From: Mesocentrotus franciscanus
Lineage: Eukaryota > Echinodermata > Echinoidea > Camarodonta > Strongylocentrotidae
Assembly (NCBI GenBank): GCA_037976565.1
Contig: CP137666.1
Coordinates: forward strand, 7,362,082 to 7,426,081
Direction: 5' to 3'
Length of the DNA: 64,000 nt
In this document: one piece after another, positions 25,285 to 37,029 of the stretch
How the letters are laid out: each line of letters begins with the position of its first letter
Position numbering within the stretch: the first letter of the stretch is position 1
The notes under the pieces: model-generated
What the model saw: the letters and a program-made list of their open reading frames with translations, nothing else
What the model was told of the DNA's origin: nothing
Database searches by the model: none
Program-made: the position numbers and the translations under genes

Positions 25285-25371
25285 ACTAAACCCAATCCTA
25301 ATCCTAATCCTAAACCTATTACCTAAACCTATAACCTAAAACCCTATCGCAACCCTAACCCTAACCCTTTA
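25285..25371. repeat. Telomere-like (CCTAA)n/(CCCTAA)n interstitial tract
   Basis: cctaatcctaatcctaaacc grades into aaccctaaccctaaccc. The end of the tract matches the animal telomere hexamer on the C-rich strand; the beginning is degenerate. Confidence 0.65.
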
Positions 25372-25514
25372 TAATTGACGAAAATGAAGCACGGAGCACA
25401 GGCGTTGCAGGAGCAAAGTAAATTTTTGATCACCATGGATCTGGGCTCACCAATTAACATGATACCATACACATGGTAGAGAGATAATACATTTCCTACA
25501 CTCTTTTCACCCTT

Positions 25515-25518
<4 letters not shown>

Positions 25519-25563
<45 letters not shown>
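25519..25563. repeat. (CT)n microsatellite
   Basis: Pure CT run followed by cacacacac. It is opposite in strand bias to the GA run 500 bp upstream, and the telomere-like tract lies between them. Confidence 0.95.
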
Positions 25564-25599
25564 CTCTCCTTCCCTGTCACCCTCTTCACTTCTCTCTTC

Positions 25600-26930
25600 C
25601 CACAGTTTTATACTATACCATTACAATTATTATCACGGGGAATTAGCGGTCTCGTTACAACCACTTGGGTTTGTCTTTTTTTATCTCACCCTTTCAGATC
25701 ATCATGATCATAGCACGCGAAGTTGAAGTACCAACAATTACTCGTTTTGTCCTCCAAATACAAAGAATTTGTACAGAAAAACGTGCCGCCCATTGCCTTT
25801 ATTAACGGTACAGAAGACTTTTTGTGCCAATTTCTTTTCCTTTTTTCCTGTGATTTAGAATATTACTCTATATAGCTTGTATAAAAAGGGAAAAGGGTTT
25901 AAAAGCTAGGCAACTGGAAACATGTCAGCTATTAATAGAGGGTTATTGCACTTTCCTGATTTTTATGATCGACATTGGATGTATGATAGGACGGACTCGC
26001 TCCACTGGAAGACTTTGCCGTGTTGGCATGGGCCATGAAACGAAGACAATTATTCTTGTCGGAGGGCCAAGAAAGAACCTTGTTCGACGTAACAAAGGGT
26101 TTTCTTATCCCTTTGATACTCGTAGTTGACATGGTTGACATACATTTGCATCAAGAAGATCACTGACTATTGTAGAACAAAACTTCATGAGTGCATCGTG
26201 ATTTAGAATAGTTGTAATTTATATGACTGGTACCGCATCCGAAATTCCGAGATAAGGTTCTACCTATTTGGACCGATTTCTTAAGTAATACATAAACTTC
26301 CCATTCTTACTCAACTGAAAATGTTAGGTGTCTAATATACAATATCAACATTATTATTAGATTTGAATGTAATCTCGTGTACTTACAATGAAGCAAATCA
26401 AAATTCAAATAATCAAACGAAACTTACTCTGACTGTTAGTTCGATGAATAAATCATTTTGATAATTGAGTTAGGTGTATAGAGAAAATTGAGATAATCGT
26501 TCGGACTGCGGGTCGAGAAACTGAACATGCGGTTTCGGTGAGTGTGATTTTTAACATTTTTGTTTTGTTTTTTGTGTTCAATTTGCTGATCCAAACAACT
26601 TATCTACCGAAAATAAAGAAGTTTCTCTCGGAAAGCAGTTTTATCACTATCATTTTTTGTTTAAAGGATGACGTATAGGGTCACGGGGTAAGTGCTCTTC
26701 CAAAAGAATGGCAAAGTGATAGAAAGAGAAAAAAAGGGAAAGGGTGAAGGAATAAAAAGAAGATGTTTATATGATCCCCTCCTCCGCATTGCATATTGTA
26801 CAACACGTTCCTTCAACGGCTAGCGCCTCCCCCCCCCCAGGAAAAAAGATAGTTGAATTTGAGTTTATTCACAGTTTTCAATATCAGCTACATCCTGCAA
26901 TAATGACAACTCATTCTCGCTGGTCTTCTG
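25600..26930. other. Intergenic, nothing recognised
   Basis: No supportable exon, RNA or bounded repeat. Confidence 0.5.
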
Positions 26931-26934
26931 ACAA

Positions 26935-27166
26935 CTTTCTGGACGGTTCACGAAACCGACATTGAAATAAACCGACAAAAGCGGTCTCGTGTGCCTTCTA
27001 GCCACTTTTCAAGGGGATCACTAGACAGACAACCCACGAGACCGACATATTTATATCTTTCTTTATGCATTTCTTTGTTTTATCGGTCTCGAGGGCTGTT
27101 GGTCTAGGCGGCTGTTAGACTAGTGGACCTTTTGTCAATGTCGGTCTCGTGGACTGTCGGTCTAGT
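26935..27166. repeat. Scattered 16-bp motif (cggtctcgtgggctgt-like) in both orientations
   Basis: Three diverged tandem units lie at about 27083-27130 (cggtctcgagggctgt, tggtctaggcggctgt, tagactagtggacc). Two lie at 27141-27166 (tcggtctcgtggactg, tcggtctagt), and an inverted one (cccacgagaccgac) at about 27033-27046. The same unit forms the minisatellite at 36.86-37.02 kb. Confidence 0.6.
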
Positions 27167-27169
27167 TGT

Positions 27170-28900
27170 TTAATTCCTACAACTCTACAAGATATTCAAA
27201 GTCAGTATCACCCCCATTAATGATGTCATTGTCGCTTGTGTCTAAATTAATATAAACATATACGTGTAAGTGAACTGTACAAAGAAGTACATGCACTGTT
27301 TTAGCAAAACAATACTTGTTTCTCAAATACAATTTCTAAAGTTGGAGCCGTGATCTTTAACTTTTGTCCTGTTGTTTAATTTACAAAATTTAACAAACAA
27401 AATGTTTGAATATGATTATTCACTGGTATGAAACCGTTTGGGATAATGGTGACCCCATGACCATGTGTTACATTAATTAATTGCCGTATCATCCGAAGTG
27501 TCATTTCGATGGCGCTAGTACTTACGCCGGTAAGCATATCGTGAACAAAAATTGTGCACGTGCCGGTGATCCAACGTAATGTATGTAATTTTATATTACA
27601 TTCACTTTCTCTATGTACGATATTACATCAATAAGGTGCGTCAAAGACCACGCAAGTCGCTGACGCAAACATACGTCAACGAATGAGGCCTTGAGTGCAA
27701 CGGATGTTGTTCTACTGTGGAGGTGGGAGTTGAAACTCCACCCACCTGATTCCGTTGTATTAGATATTGCGAGGGCATAGATAGATGAGGGGAGGGGGCG
27801 GGGTGTTATGGTGAGGATGTTGTGACCTTACGATGGTGTCAAACATTTAACTCACAAAGTTCAAGTAAACTCCTTCTCACCCTTCTATATCAATAAATCA
27901 TCACTATTCCACATAACATTACAATAGCACCGCCACTCGGGCACGCTCCTATCCATTTTCATTCTATTCCATACTTTTCCAACCTTATTATTTGCTTACA
28001 TAAATCTTTTTCAGAGATACCATACAAAGGTCGATCATTTTCTTTATGAAAAATTCTTTTCAAATTTTGGCTCGAGCTACGAGCAAAAAGATCATAAAGG
28101 CAAGGTCAGTGCTATTCTATCTCTTGGATTCAAAGTGTGGTTTCTGTATTATTTGGTGTTGATAATGACGAATGAAAGATATTCATCTCCTTTCATACAT
28201 GGGGATTAAGGAAGATAATGGAATAAATCATCGCACGTTAACTCATCACGTGTGGATGGTGCTTGATGAAACGACAGAGAGAAAAGCAGCGAGGAATGAT
28301 GGATTTGAAGTAATTGTACAAGGAGTGGACGCTCTAGGGGCTGTAATTATTCCTTTATTTAGTAGGACGGTATTGCCTAGTCAAAGGTAAATCTCTTTGC
28401 CGCCACACACTAGAAGTATGAGGGATTGATAATATCGTATTGACTTGGCGGAATGTTTTTATAGTAACGAAAATTAATGTGCTGGGTTTGAAAATAATTC
28501 ATGGATAAAAAGTTATCAATCATGATGTACAAAGATCTCTAAGCACAGCGTATGTAGACGAATCAATCATTTCTATATAGTAACGAAGGTCTGAAAACGA
28601 ACTCGTCTACATGCAGATAGAGTAAATGAAAAATATATGGCGAAAAGTAGATATATTAAATTAAATGTGAATAAAAACGTACAAGTAAATATAAATATAT
28701 GTTTCACTCGAAAACTATCTTAATCGGAGACATGGCGTTAATATAAATTTGTCGCAAAAGTATCAAAGTAAACTTGGTATGATAATAATAATTGAACAAC
28801 AAAAGGCAAAGTTATGATTATAGTTATAGTTATAAATTTGTCCATGTCTCCCCTCTCATCACTTATCTTCACCGGCTTCGCGTTAATAATCATATCATAC
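27170..28900. other. Intergenic, nothing recognised
   Basis: The 72-residue open frame at 28172-28390 has no family signature. No RNA gene is seen. Confidence 0.5.
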
Positions 28901-28914
28901 ATAGGACCTGAACT

Positions 28915-29315
28915 CTCACTTACAAGTGTCTCAATAATCAGGCCCCAGCTTACCTAGGTGATCTACTCTATTCGCACACATCCATGTATAATACACGATC
29001 AACCACAATAATACACTTACCGTTCCTCGAACCAGTAAACAGATTCAGATAGGTGATAGGGCCTTTACCGTTATTGCCCCTAAAACCTGGAAATTTTTAC
29101 CCCATGTACTAAAGAATTTGCCATACTCTCACAGATTTCAAGAGGTGTCTGAAAACACATCTTGTCTAATTTGTGGTAATATTCCTCTCTGTTTGTAATT
29201 AATGAAAACTTCGTATGGTAATGTTCTCTCTTTTGTGTGTGTATGTATTTCTTGTTTATGCGCTTTGTATCTAATGAAAAGGCGCTTTATAAATGTAATA
29301 TTATTATATTATTAT
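28915..29315 (+). pseudogene. LINE (L2/CR1-like) reverse-transcriptase C-terminus remnant with 3' tail
   Basis: Translation in shifting frames gives the usual C-terminal block of these elements: QAPAYLGDLLYS, then (frameshift) GDRAFTVIAPKTWKFLP, then (frameshift) FKRCLKTHL. It is followed by a gcgctttataaatgtaatatt 3' end and an ATT-rich tail. At least two frameshifts and loss of all upstream sequence show a 5'-truncated dead copy. Confidence 0.75.
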
Positions 29316-29319
29316 TATG

Positions 29320-30750
29320 GAAGAATGTGATGTATTCACATTTAAATCTGTAGTCATAGGCTCTTAAGCAACTATGCAGTGTGAGTCCAATCATTAAGAG
29401 GGCGCACCGGGTGATATGGGGATGGGATGGGCTGATAGAAGGGGCACGGGTCTTACAACGCAGATGCCACGCGAGGGAACAAAGCGACCAAGCAGAACAT
29501 GATATTGTAGGGGTTGTATTAGTTTCCCGTCCCCTCCCTTTTATTCCTTTTCGTATATACATGTATTTCCCCTACTCCTTAATTTGGACATGTTGTTGGG
29601 TGGGGCACGTGCTAACTGTAGTAAATCTGATGGCATAACAGTAAAAGAGTAATACAAAATTGATGGTATGGAACAAAATTAGTAATTTCTTTTAAAAAAT
29701 GCACACTCGAAGGTGCAGTGGAAGATTGAGGGAGACAAGGAAGTCACAATAGTAATTAATATACATTCCAAATAGTGTTTGTAAATTCTAACTCATAAGT
29801 ACGAAGCGTAATGACAGATAACAGAAAATAAACGTTATGGTTTATACCCAGACTATTGTTGGTGTGGTGTTGGTCTCACGGGTGTAGACTAGTGTGTAAA
29901 TCCATTGGCAGCAAAGTCCTAACAAAAAACAGATTTTTATTTAGCCCATTTACAAAATATATTAGTTGTAAATGTAAAGCCAGATATATTGCAAATCGAA
30001 TCGTCTTTTAGAGAGTTTATATCCTCATGGCTCATAAATACGGGGTATAAATTCATAAAGAGAAGCGAGTATTGGTTTGAATACGAATGAAACTCATGAT
30101 ACCTGATGCTACTGGACTCACATTAGCTAAACAAAATGTAGTCCGTGTCTATTTTGTAATTTTGAAAATTATAGAAACACGTCATTTTTTAAAATAGTTT
30201 CATTGAAAATTCATAAAAATCTGAACGGATCTGGAGAACTTATGATGACGTGTTGTCAATCGGAGCAGGTAGCCAGCATTCACGCGTACTTAAATGCGCC
30301 GAAAGTACCAAGTCATTTTGAGTCAATAAGCGGAACAATACGGATTTGCAGGAGGGTAAAAGGAGAAGCTAAGAGGGGCGCCATTGTTCTGTCTTGGTTG
30401 ACGATCACTGAGCCCTTTTTCTCGAGGGCCCTCTTTGAAAGAAGGCAGTGATTGGCGGTGTTGTTGTCACCTTTTCATAACACTTTCAAAATCCTTCCGC
30501 TTTCGCCGTCATTGATTATGTACAACATGTTATTATTACAGGGTTTGAAAATAGCGGACCGAAGAATACAGCGGCAGGAAATGGGTAGGCCACATGGGGC
30601 ACCCTATCTTATTCATTAATTGATCCCCCTCTATTTACGGTGAAAGAATAAAAGGAACCGGCTGCACAATTATTTCTTAGATAGAATCGCTCCTCGATCT
30701 TTGTACGAATGACCATTGATAAACAAATAAACACTATGCCCGAGGCCAAA
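29320..30750. other. Intergenic, nothing recognised
   Basis: Open frames at 29381-29638 and 30203-30451 have no recognised domain or splice support. A tggtctcacgggtgtagactagtg stretch at about 29870 resembles two units of the 16-bp motif. Confidence 0.45.
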
Positions 30751-30755
30751 GAGCA

Positions 30756-31030
30756 ATACATACATACATACATACATACAAATGTTTTTTTTTAATAGCA
30801 CAGAATCCAATATAATATTGCTCAATGCGCTTTAAATCAAGAAATTAATGATAAACAGACAAACAAACAAAATGAGAATAAGAATAAGAAATGAATAAAC
30901 ATAAATTAGTGAAAAGGTATGCTTTAGGTTCTTCTTAAAAGAGTCAACGAAAGTGGAAGTAGGAACAATGCGTTAAATATTGGTGATTCGGAGGATTCCG
31001 AGCTGTAGGAATTGAAAATGATCAATTGAT
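30756..31030 (-). mobile_element. Possible retroelement 3'-end fragment preceded by (TACA)n
   Basis: A tacatacatacataca run leads into sequence containing gctcaatgcgctttaaat, which resembles the conserved 3' ends of SINE/LINE families in minus orientation. No coding remnant is clear. Confidence 0.3.
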
Positions 31031-31039
31031 AGGAATTGG

Positions 31040-32850
31040 ATTCCGCTATGTTACTTATATAAAATGTGTTGATATTAGACTGGAAGATGGAGTATATACA
31101 TGATCACTTTATGGGGCACCCGAGCACTACTCTTTAGTATGCCAATATTCCGATGTGTTTTCATTATATGACTGTTTAAAAAGCTGTATTCTTTATATTT
31201 TTAGATATCATAATGCTATACTGTAGCTTACAGTAACTGATAAAATATGGTGGACCTTATAATTTATTGAAAGGTACATTTCCATCTCTTTCATTTTCTA
31301 TCGAACGGATTGGAAATGGATGAATGATTGATATAAAGGTTTTTATATTTTTGGTACAAACAGATATTGCACCCCTATAATCTCAGAATCTCCTGGCTCT
31401 TCCCACATGGGTGGAACAAACTATTCCCAGACTTCAGTTTTGTTGTGTTTGTTTTAAAAGGAAGTTTTCAGAAGGAAGATTTAAGCCAAGTTTGAGTATT
31501 GTTTGATTGTTTCTTTCCCACAGACGAGGGGAGGGAGGAGGGGGTGGGAATGGAGAGAAGAGAAGGCCAGAAGGGTGACATGTTCAAGAAATTAAATTAT
31601 GGATACTGAGCAAACAAAGGGGTATCGTTACCATAAGTGGATCCAGGGGGCGAAGGGGAGGAGCTCTCCTCCTTCTCGTTCGAGAACTACAGAGTAGGGG
31701 AAAATCTTACCGGAGAAAAATCTGGTTCTTCACCACACCTATGTTTCATGATAAAAAACATTCAAGTCTGTGATCATGACGTATCCCTTTTACATGCTGT
31801 AAAAGAACGTCGACATTATTTGCTATTTTGATAGTTTTTAGGATATTTGTTCTTCTTCTTGATGATCTCGCTGTTTGTTTGTGTGTTTGCTTGCTTCTAA
31901 GACAGTTTTTCTTGGTTATCTTCAAGTTGCCTTCTGTAACAAGTTGGACCGATTTAGCGAGAAAACTGCGAGTTAGCCCTCGAACTATTAAATGAATGGT
32001 ACCTAAAAACCATTTTGAATGCTGTTCAAATAAAACCCACTGTACTCCAGTTCGCCAATGGAGCATGATCAATTCCCAGGTATACTATAAATAATCATGT
32101 GTGGATACTTTATACCCATCCCACCAAAAATAAGGATGATGATAATGATATATGAATATAGGAAAAATAGACAAAATAAATGAGGGTTAACGAAAGAATC
32201 CAAACTTGACTAATGATGCATGCATATTTTTTTCTTCCCTTTTTTTAAATATTGTCGGAGTTCTGTATACAAGGGGAAATTAAAGGCATAATCCCTCTCC
32301 TTTTTTTCCCTTCTTTTTCCCCTTCATTTTGCTTTGACCAGAAATAGCCGTAACCAATGCCTTCTAAAGCTGATATTGCGCTAAAATTTGCTTACATGGC
32401 TATCCGTACACTCATTTAATACCAATGTACAAAATTGTTACTAATTTGAATTCAGGACGTAATCGAGCTTTATAACTTAACCATTTCATTTGCTCTTGAT
32501 GTTCTGAAAGTCTACCAGAGATTTACCCAACAATGCAACAGTGAGCTCGACTAACTGCTAAAAAGACTATATCATTCATGACATACGAAGTTATTCAATG
32601 ATTTCGTCATTAAGGATCCTGGAGAGTAAGAAACATCAATGAATCTGAATACCTTAGGTATATATATAAATACATTGTATATACATATATACATATACAT
32701 AAAACATGATAGTCTTAAAAGATCAGGACCTCTCTTCGCTCAAGAGGGCAACAAATACTTAAAAATCACAACCGCCCAACCCCACCCCCCCCACTGACAG
32801 AGAAGAAGCAAAAAAACTTGGTCTAAAATTACTTTGATCGATATCAAAAT
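31040..32850. other. Intergenic, nothing recognised
   Basis: A gtggatccagggggcg piece near 31638 resembles the terminus of the 41.1-kb transposon and may be a truncated relative. Confidence 0.4.
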
Positions 32851-32855
32851 CATAC

Positions 32856-33010
32856 TTCTGTTTGTTTGTTTGTTTGTTTTTATTTCCGAAATCCATATAT
32901 ACATACAAGTTAAAAAACATAAATATAAAACACATTTCAAATGATAAGAAAGTAAGTAAATGTGTTACATAATTATAGACAAACGGTTGGATAGCCCCTT
33001 TCAGGACCAT
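32856..33010 (-). mobile_element. Possible LINE 3' tail, minus strand
   Basis: A (GTTT)n run followed by ttatttccgaaatcc and AT-rich sequence. On the minus strand this would be the end of a non-LTR element with an (AAAC)n tail. No reverse-transcriptase motif is left. Confidence 0.3.
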
Positions 33011-33754
33011 TTTCAAAATGTTCCTGTTCTTCCATGGGGTCCAAAATGATTTTTCTCCCTGTTACAGCTGGTCATCCTTACCCTAACCTTATCCCCGCTC
33101 ACTACGCTCATGAAAGAATTTTCCAGCATTTTTTTTTACTGTCTTTGAAAATGACCATGAAGAATAAGACCCATACTGATCATTATCACTCTTATTTTAT
33201 CACAATTATCAATATAGGCATATGAAGGGGGTGACAAATCTAATGTAATATGGTTATTGGTGTCCAGTACGTTGCCAAGTATTACGGGATTATGAATATG
33301 TTGACATTAGAATTATTATTTGACTTGATAGACCATCTTATCTAAGCACTAGACGCGGCTTGAAAATTAACCACCAACCACCAACAAATCTTAGATATGG
33401 TTAGTAACGTATGGCACAAAATAGCGTGTACTTGCCGAAGGACTGATAACATATCCAGAAGGTCCATATTATATATTAGATATTGGAAAGGGGAACAAGG
33501 GTTTAAACAACTCCATATGACAACCTTCCAAATATTGTACCATGACCTTGCACATAGAAATAAATTTTAACAAAAATTGTGAAGAATATAAGTGGGGATA
33601 AGAGGGCAGTGTAAACTCGGTCACCTGCGCAATGTAATTTTTTGTTCTCCTTTTTTTTCGGGAGTACCTACTTGAGAATGCACCTGCGCTTCAAGATCCA
33701 GGGTTCAGGGGCTCTCCGATTGATAAATGGTTAAAAAGTCAACAATAGATTCAG

Positions 33755-33962
33755 CGATAGGGAGAGAGAGGGTGGGAGAGATAGGAGGTAGGGGAGGGGG
33801 TCCGAGCGAGGAAGGTAAAAAAGGAGGAAGGAAAATAGGAAGGGAGGGAGATAGAGAGGGGGCGTGGAGGGAGGGGAAGATGGAGAGAGAGAGAGAACGA
33901 GAGAGAGAGAGAGAGAGAAATGGAGAGAGAGAAGGGGAGGGGGAGGGAGAGCAAGAATATTG
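33755..33962. repeat. Purine-rich GA/GGA tract
   Basis: About 200 bases almost without pyrimidines, including gagagagagagaacgagagag, a phrase also found in each unit of the 58-64 kb satellite. Overlapping Arg/Glu/Gly or Ser/Leu frames are composition artefacts. Confidence 0.85.
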
Positions 33963-33964
33963 AG

Positions 33965-35305
33965 AGACAAAATGGAAGAATATAAGGTGAATATATGAAA
34001 ATGAGATAAAAAGGGACAACAAAATATTAGATGAGACAAATGGGGGTGGGGCGGGGGAGGGGGTGGGGTTGAAGAACATGCTAGATTATGACTGATGGAT
34101 GGTAATTAAAACCCCTTTTTTTAATTATTAGTACTTAAGAGAATTGAGAAAATGGGGGAAATAAGCAACAATAATTATGGAGGGATGATCAGTAAAGAGC
34201 TGGAGAAGTAGCTCGACGGTAAAAAGCAGGGAGGGTACTTGGAGGAGGAGGGGGGTGGGGGTAGCATACACGCGGGGACGAGAGAAAACCTCTTTTGTTG
34301 GTAATCATTGGCAAAGCCATGACGTACATTCCCAGGGACTTGATTCTTATTCAATATTACCCCAAACCCTGGAGGTTGACCTTGGATTCGATCAAATAAT
34401 GGAAGGATGGAAGAAAAGAACCAGAAGTAGAAAAGACGGTGAAAGAAAGGTCAGAATAAAGAGAGAGAGAGAGATCAATCTTTGCTCTATAACTCACTCT
34501 TTTGGACTGGTCTCACTTTGAATATTACCTTGGAGTAATTTAAGAAAATGCTTTGTGAATGAATGTTATAGTTTGCAGTTAATTAACCCAGTATTGTACT
34601 TGTAGATACATGTAACTCATAGCCTATACAAAAACTAGAGATGTATCATGCTTTATTTTCAAATACTTTGTAATTTCGGAATTGCTATCCGAAAAATGAA
34701 GAACAAATTCTTTAATCTTATCGTGAAATGGATTAATTTCAGATGTTAATTTACCAGCCCCCTTTTGAATAACGGAGAACCTGATATACAGCCTAAGCAT
34801 GTTTGGTAGTGGATCTATATAGGCGCAATGAATGAATGTTTAATCATTTTTAGTGTGTTTACAGAATCATGTTAATGTATTTCTCCAGTAATTCGTTCCA
34901 ATTTTCGCAGGCAAAATGACTTCCCTGCTATTTGCAATCATCAACTCACTTTAGAGGTAGGGCAAATAATATGTACAACCGTCATAGCAGAATAGGGATT
35001 CCTTATCTTTTATACTAAAACATTGTAATGTGAGATTATGAGCACCATGGTAGAAAGACATCAAGTGTGACAGAAATAAAGTTTGATAGGGCATCTGCAT
35101 CAAACATTGAATGATTTCGTTAAACTGGGAATACTTATCCAATTTATTATAAATTACATTTGGGTTTAACAATAGAGACGAACGTAGAACAGGGAAATCC
35201 CCTTCAGTGTCTGAATCAATTGAATAAAGAACATGATTGAGGACAGTGGGAAGGGATGGGAGGTGAGAAAGAAAAACAAGTTAAAGAATAATGAATATTG
35301 AAGGG
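33965..35305. other. Intergenic, nothing recognised
   Basis: AT-rich with short GA runs; no supportable gene. Confidence 0.5.
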
Positions 35306-35310
35306 AGATG

Positions 35311-35396
35311 AGTTGCGATTGATAAAAAAAAACTCGCAAGTCCTCCAATCAATCGCAAATAAGTTGCGATTAATGTAAACTCTTTATATGACGATT
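35311..35396. mobile_element. Partial copy of the TCAATCGC palindromic MITE
   Basis: gttgcgattgat, tcctccaatcaatcgc and aactctttatatgacg match, in order, blocks of the complete element at 43687-43816. Confidence 0.55.
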
Positions 35397-35399
35397 TTT

Positions 35400-36860
35400 A
35401 CACCCAAACGACGACATTAAAAAGCAGTGAAGTCGTCTTTGGGTATGAACTATACCAATCATACTCATTGACGATTAAAATATTCTAACCACGATTCAAA
35501 TTAGGAACCAAGTTGCGTAAAACGTCAATTATTCTTGGTAAATCAACGGGCTTATGGGGGATCGATAAAACGTTTCGATCGTGCCCCAGTGCACACATCA
35601 AGTAGCTCTGTTTGTACTTGAATAAATGGCAAGCTTCAGTCAGAATAAAAGACCCCGGATCTATGAATGACTTCAAAGATTTCTTTCGCTTTTCCTTTCA
35701 TAAAAAAGAGCGTTTTTGATTATGATCATCATGTGTTAAATCTCCTCTTTTACACCACCTGAGCAATTTTGATGGATTTCAGATATTCACAAATCCTCCC
35801 CTTTTCTTTCTTTTGCGATACCATACCACAAATTAATATATCCAATACAGCCTTTTTATCGTAATCCTTATCATCCAAGGTGACAAATGCTATTGTTCAT
35901 AGTCCCACCTGCGTGTGAATACTTTTAGTAGACTTCTTTACTTTTCTTATCTTTGTTTCTTTTGTCAATCACGCCCTCAATATTCACCTGTTAAGAAGCA
36001 TCTAAATATATCATCGATATTGTATTTCTTTTCAAGTTGTCAATCCATCCTTCTTTGTCCTGAAAAATCAAAAGAGTTTTCTGAGTGTGTAAAAGAATTG
36101 AGCTCCACTTGTTTCATAATGCACCACACTATGAAACGATGATAGATATCAAGTAATTTATCTCATTTTGCTCCAGTAATCATAATGGATGCTGGTTTCA
36201 ATGATTTCGAGCAACTGGATGATAAATAGAGTGAAAAAAGAATTCAAAACGTTTAGTTTCCCCCTCTGTCATACCGAAGATGATATAAATTCTAAACCAT
36301 TTATCATTCCCGCAATAGCTTACATCTAATGGTTATTAATGGTCTCTTAGAATTATTGTATAAGATAAAAACCTGACAGATAGTCGTGAATTATGAGGAT
36401 GGCACAGAACAAAAATCTGAAAAATTTGATCTGCTTTCACCTCAAAGCTTATTAGGGTTGATAAATGATAAACACCAATTATTTTGGGAGGGACCGTAAT
36501 GTGTACGGGTACATTTTTTCCCAGGGCCTGACATCTTCTGCTTGAATATCAACTTTCCCGTTCTAAACATGGCATTTACGACAAAGTAAATGTAATTTCG
36601 TTATTAAAATATACTATTTGAGATATAAAAATGACAAATAGATCACAGACAGACTACTTTATTAATAACAATAGAATATTCGTACTGATTATTTTAAAAG
36701 AACACGTAAACGTAAACGGGACATCTCAGTAGACATACAGCCCACCAAGGGGATCCCTCATTAAAAAAAAAATACTGTCAGAAGGATCACGTGTCAGTCC
36801 ATGTGTGTGTGTAGGGGCTGCAGACCCTCTCTCTCTCACGCCTTTGTATGCACCATGAAT
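35400..36860. other. Intergenic, nothing recognised
   Basis: No supportable gene, RNA or bounded repeat. Confidence 0.5.
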
Positions 36861-36862
36861 TT

Positions 36863-37022
36863 GTCGGTCTCGTGGGCTGTCCGTCTCGTGGGTTGTCCGT
36901 CTCATGGGCTGTCCAGATCGGGGTGTCCGTCTCATGGGCTGTCCGTCTCATGGGCTGTCCGTCTCGAGGGCTGTCCGTTTCGTGGGCTGTCCGTCTCGTG
37001 GGCTGTCCGTCTCTTGGGGGTG
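36863..37022. repeat. 16-bp minisatellite, about 10 copies
   Basis: The unit is gtccgtctcgtgggct, with variants gtcggtctcgtgggct, gtccgtctcatgggct, gtccgtttcgtgggct and a 14-base unit. Several open frames on both strands are repeat translations. It is much more GC-rich than its surroundings. Confidence 0.95.
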
Positions 37023-37029
37023 TATCGGA

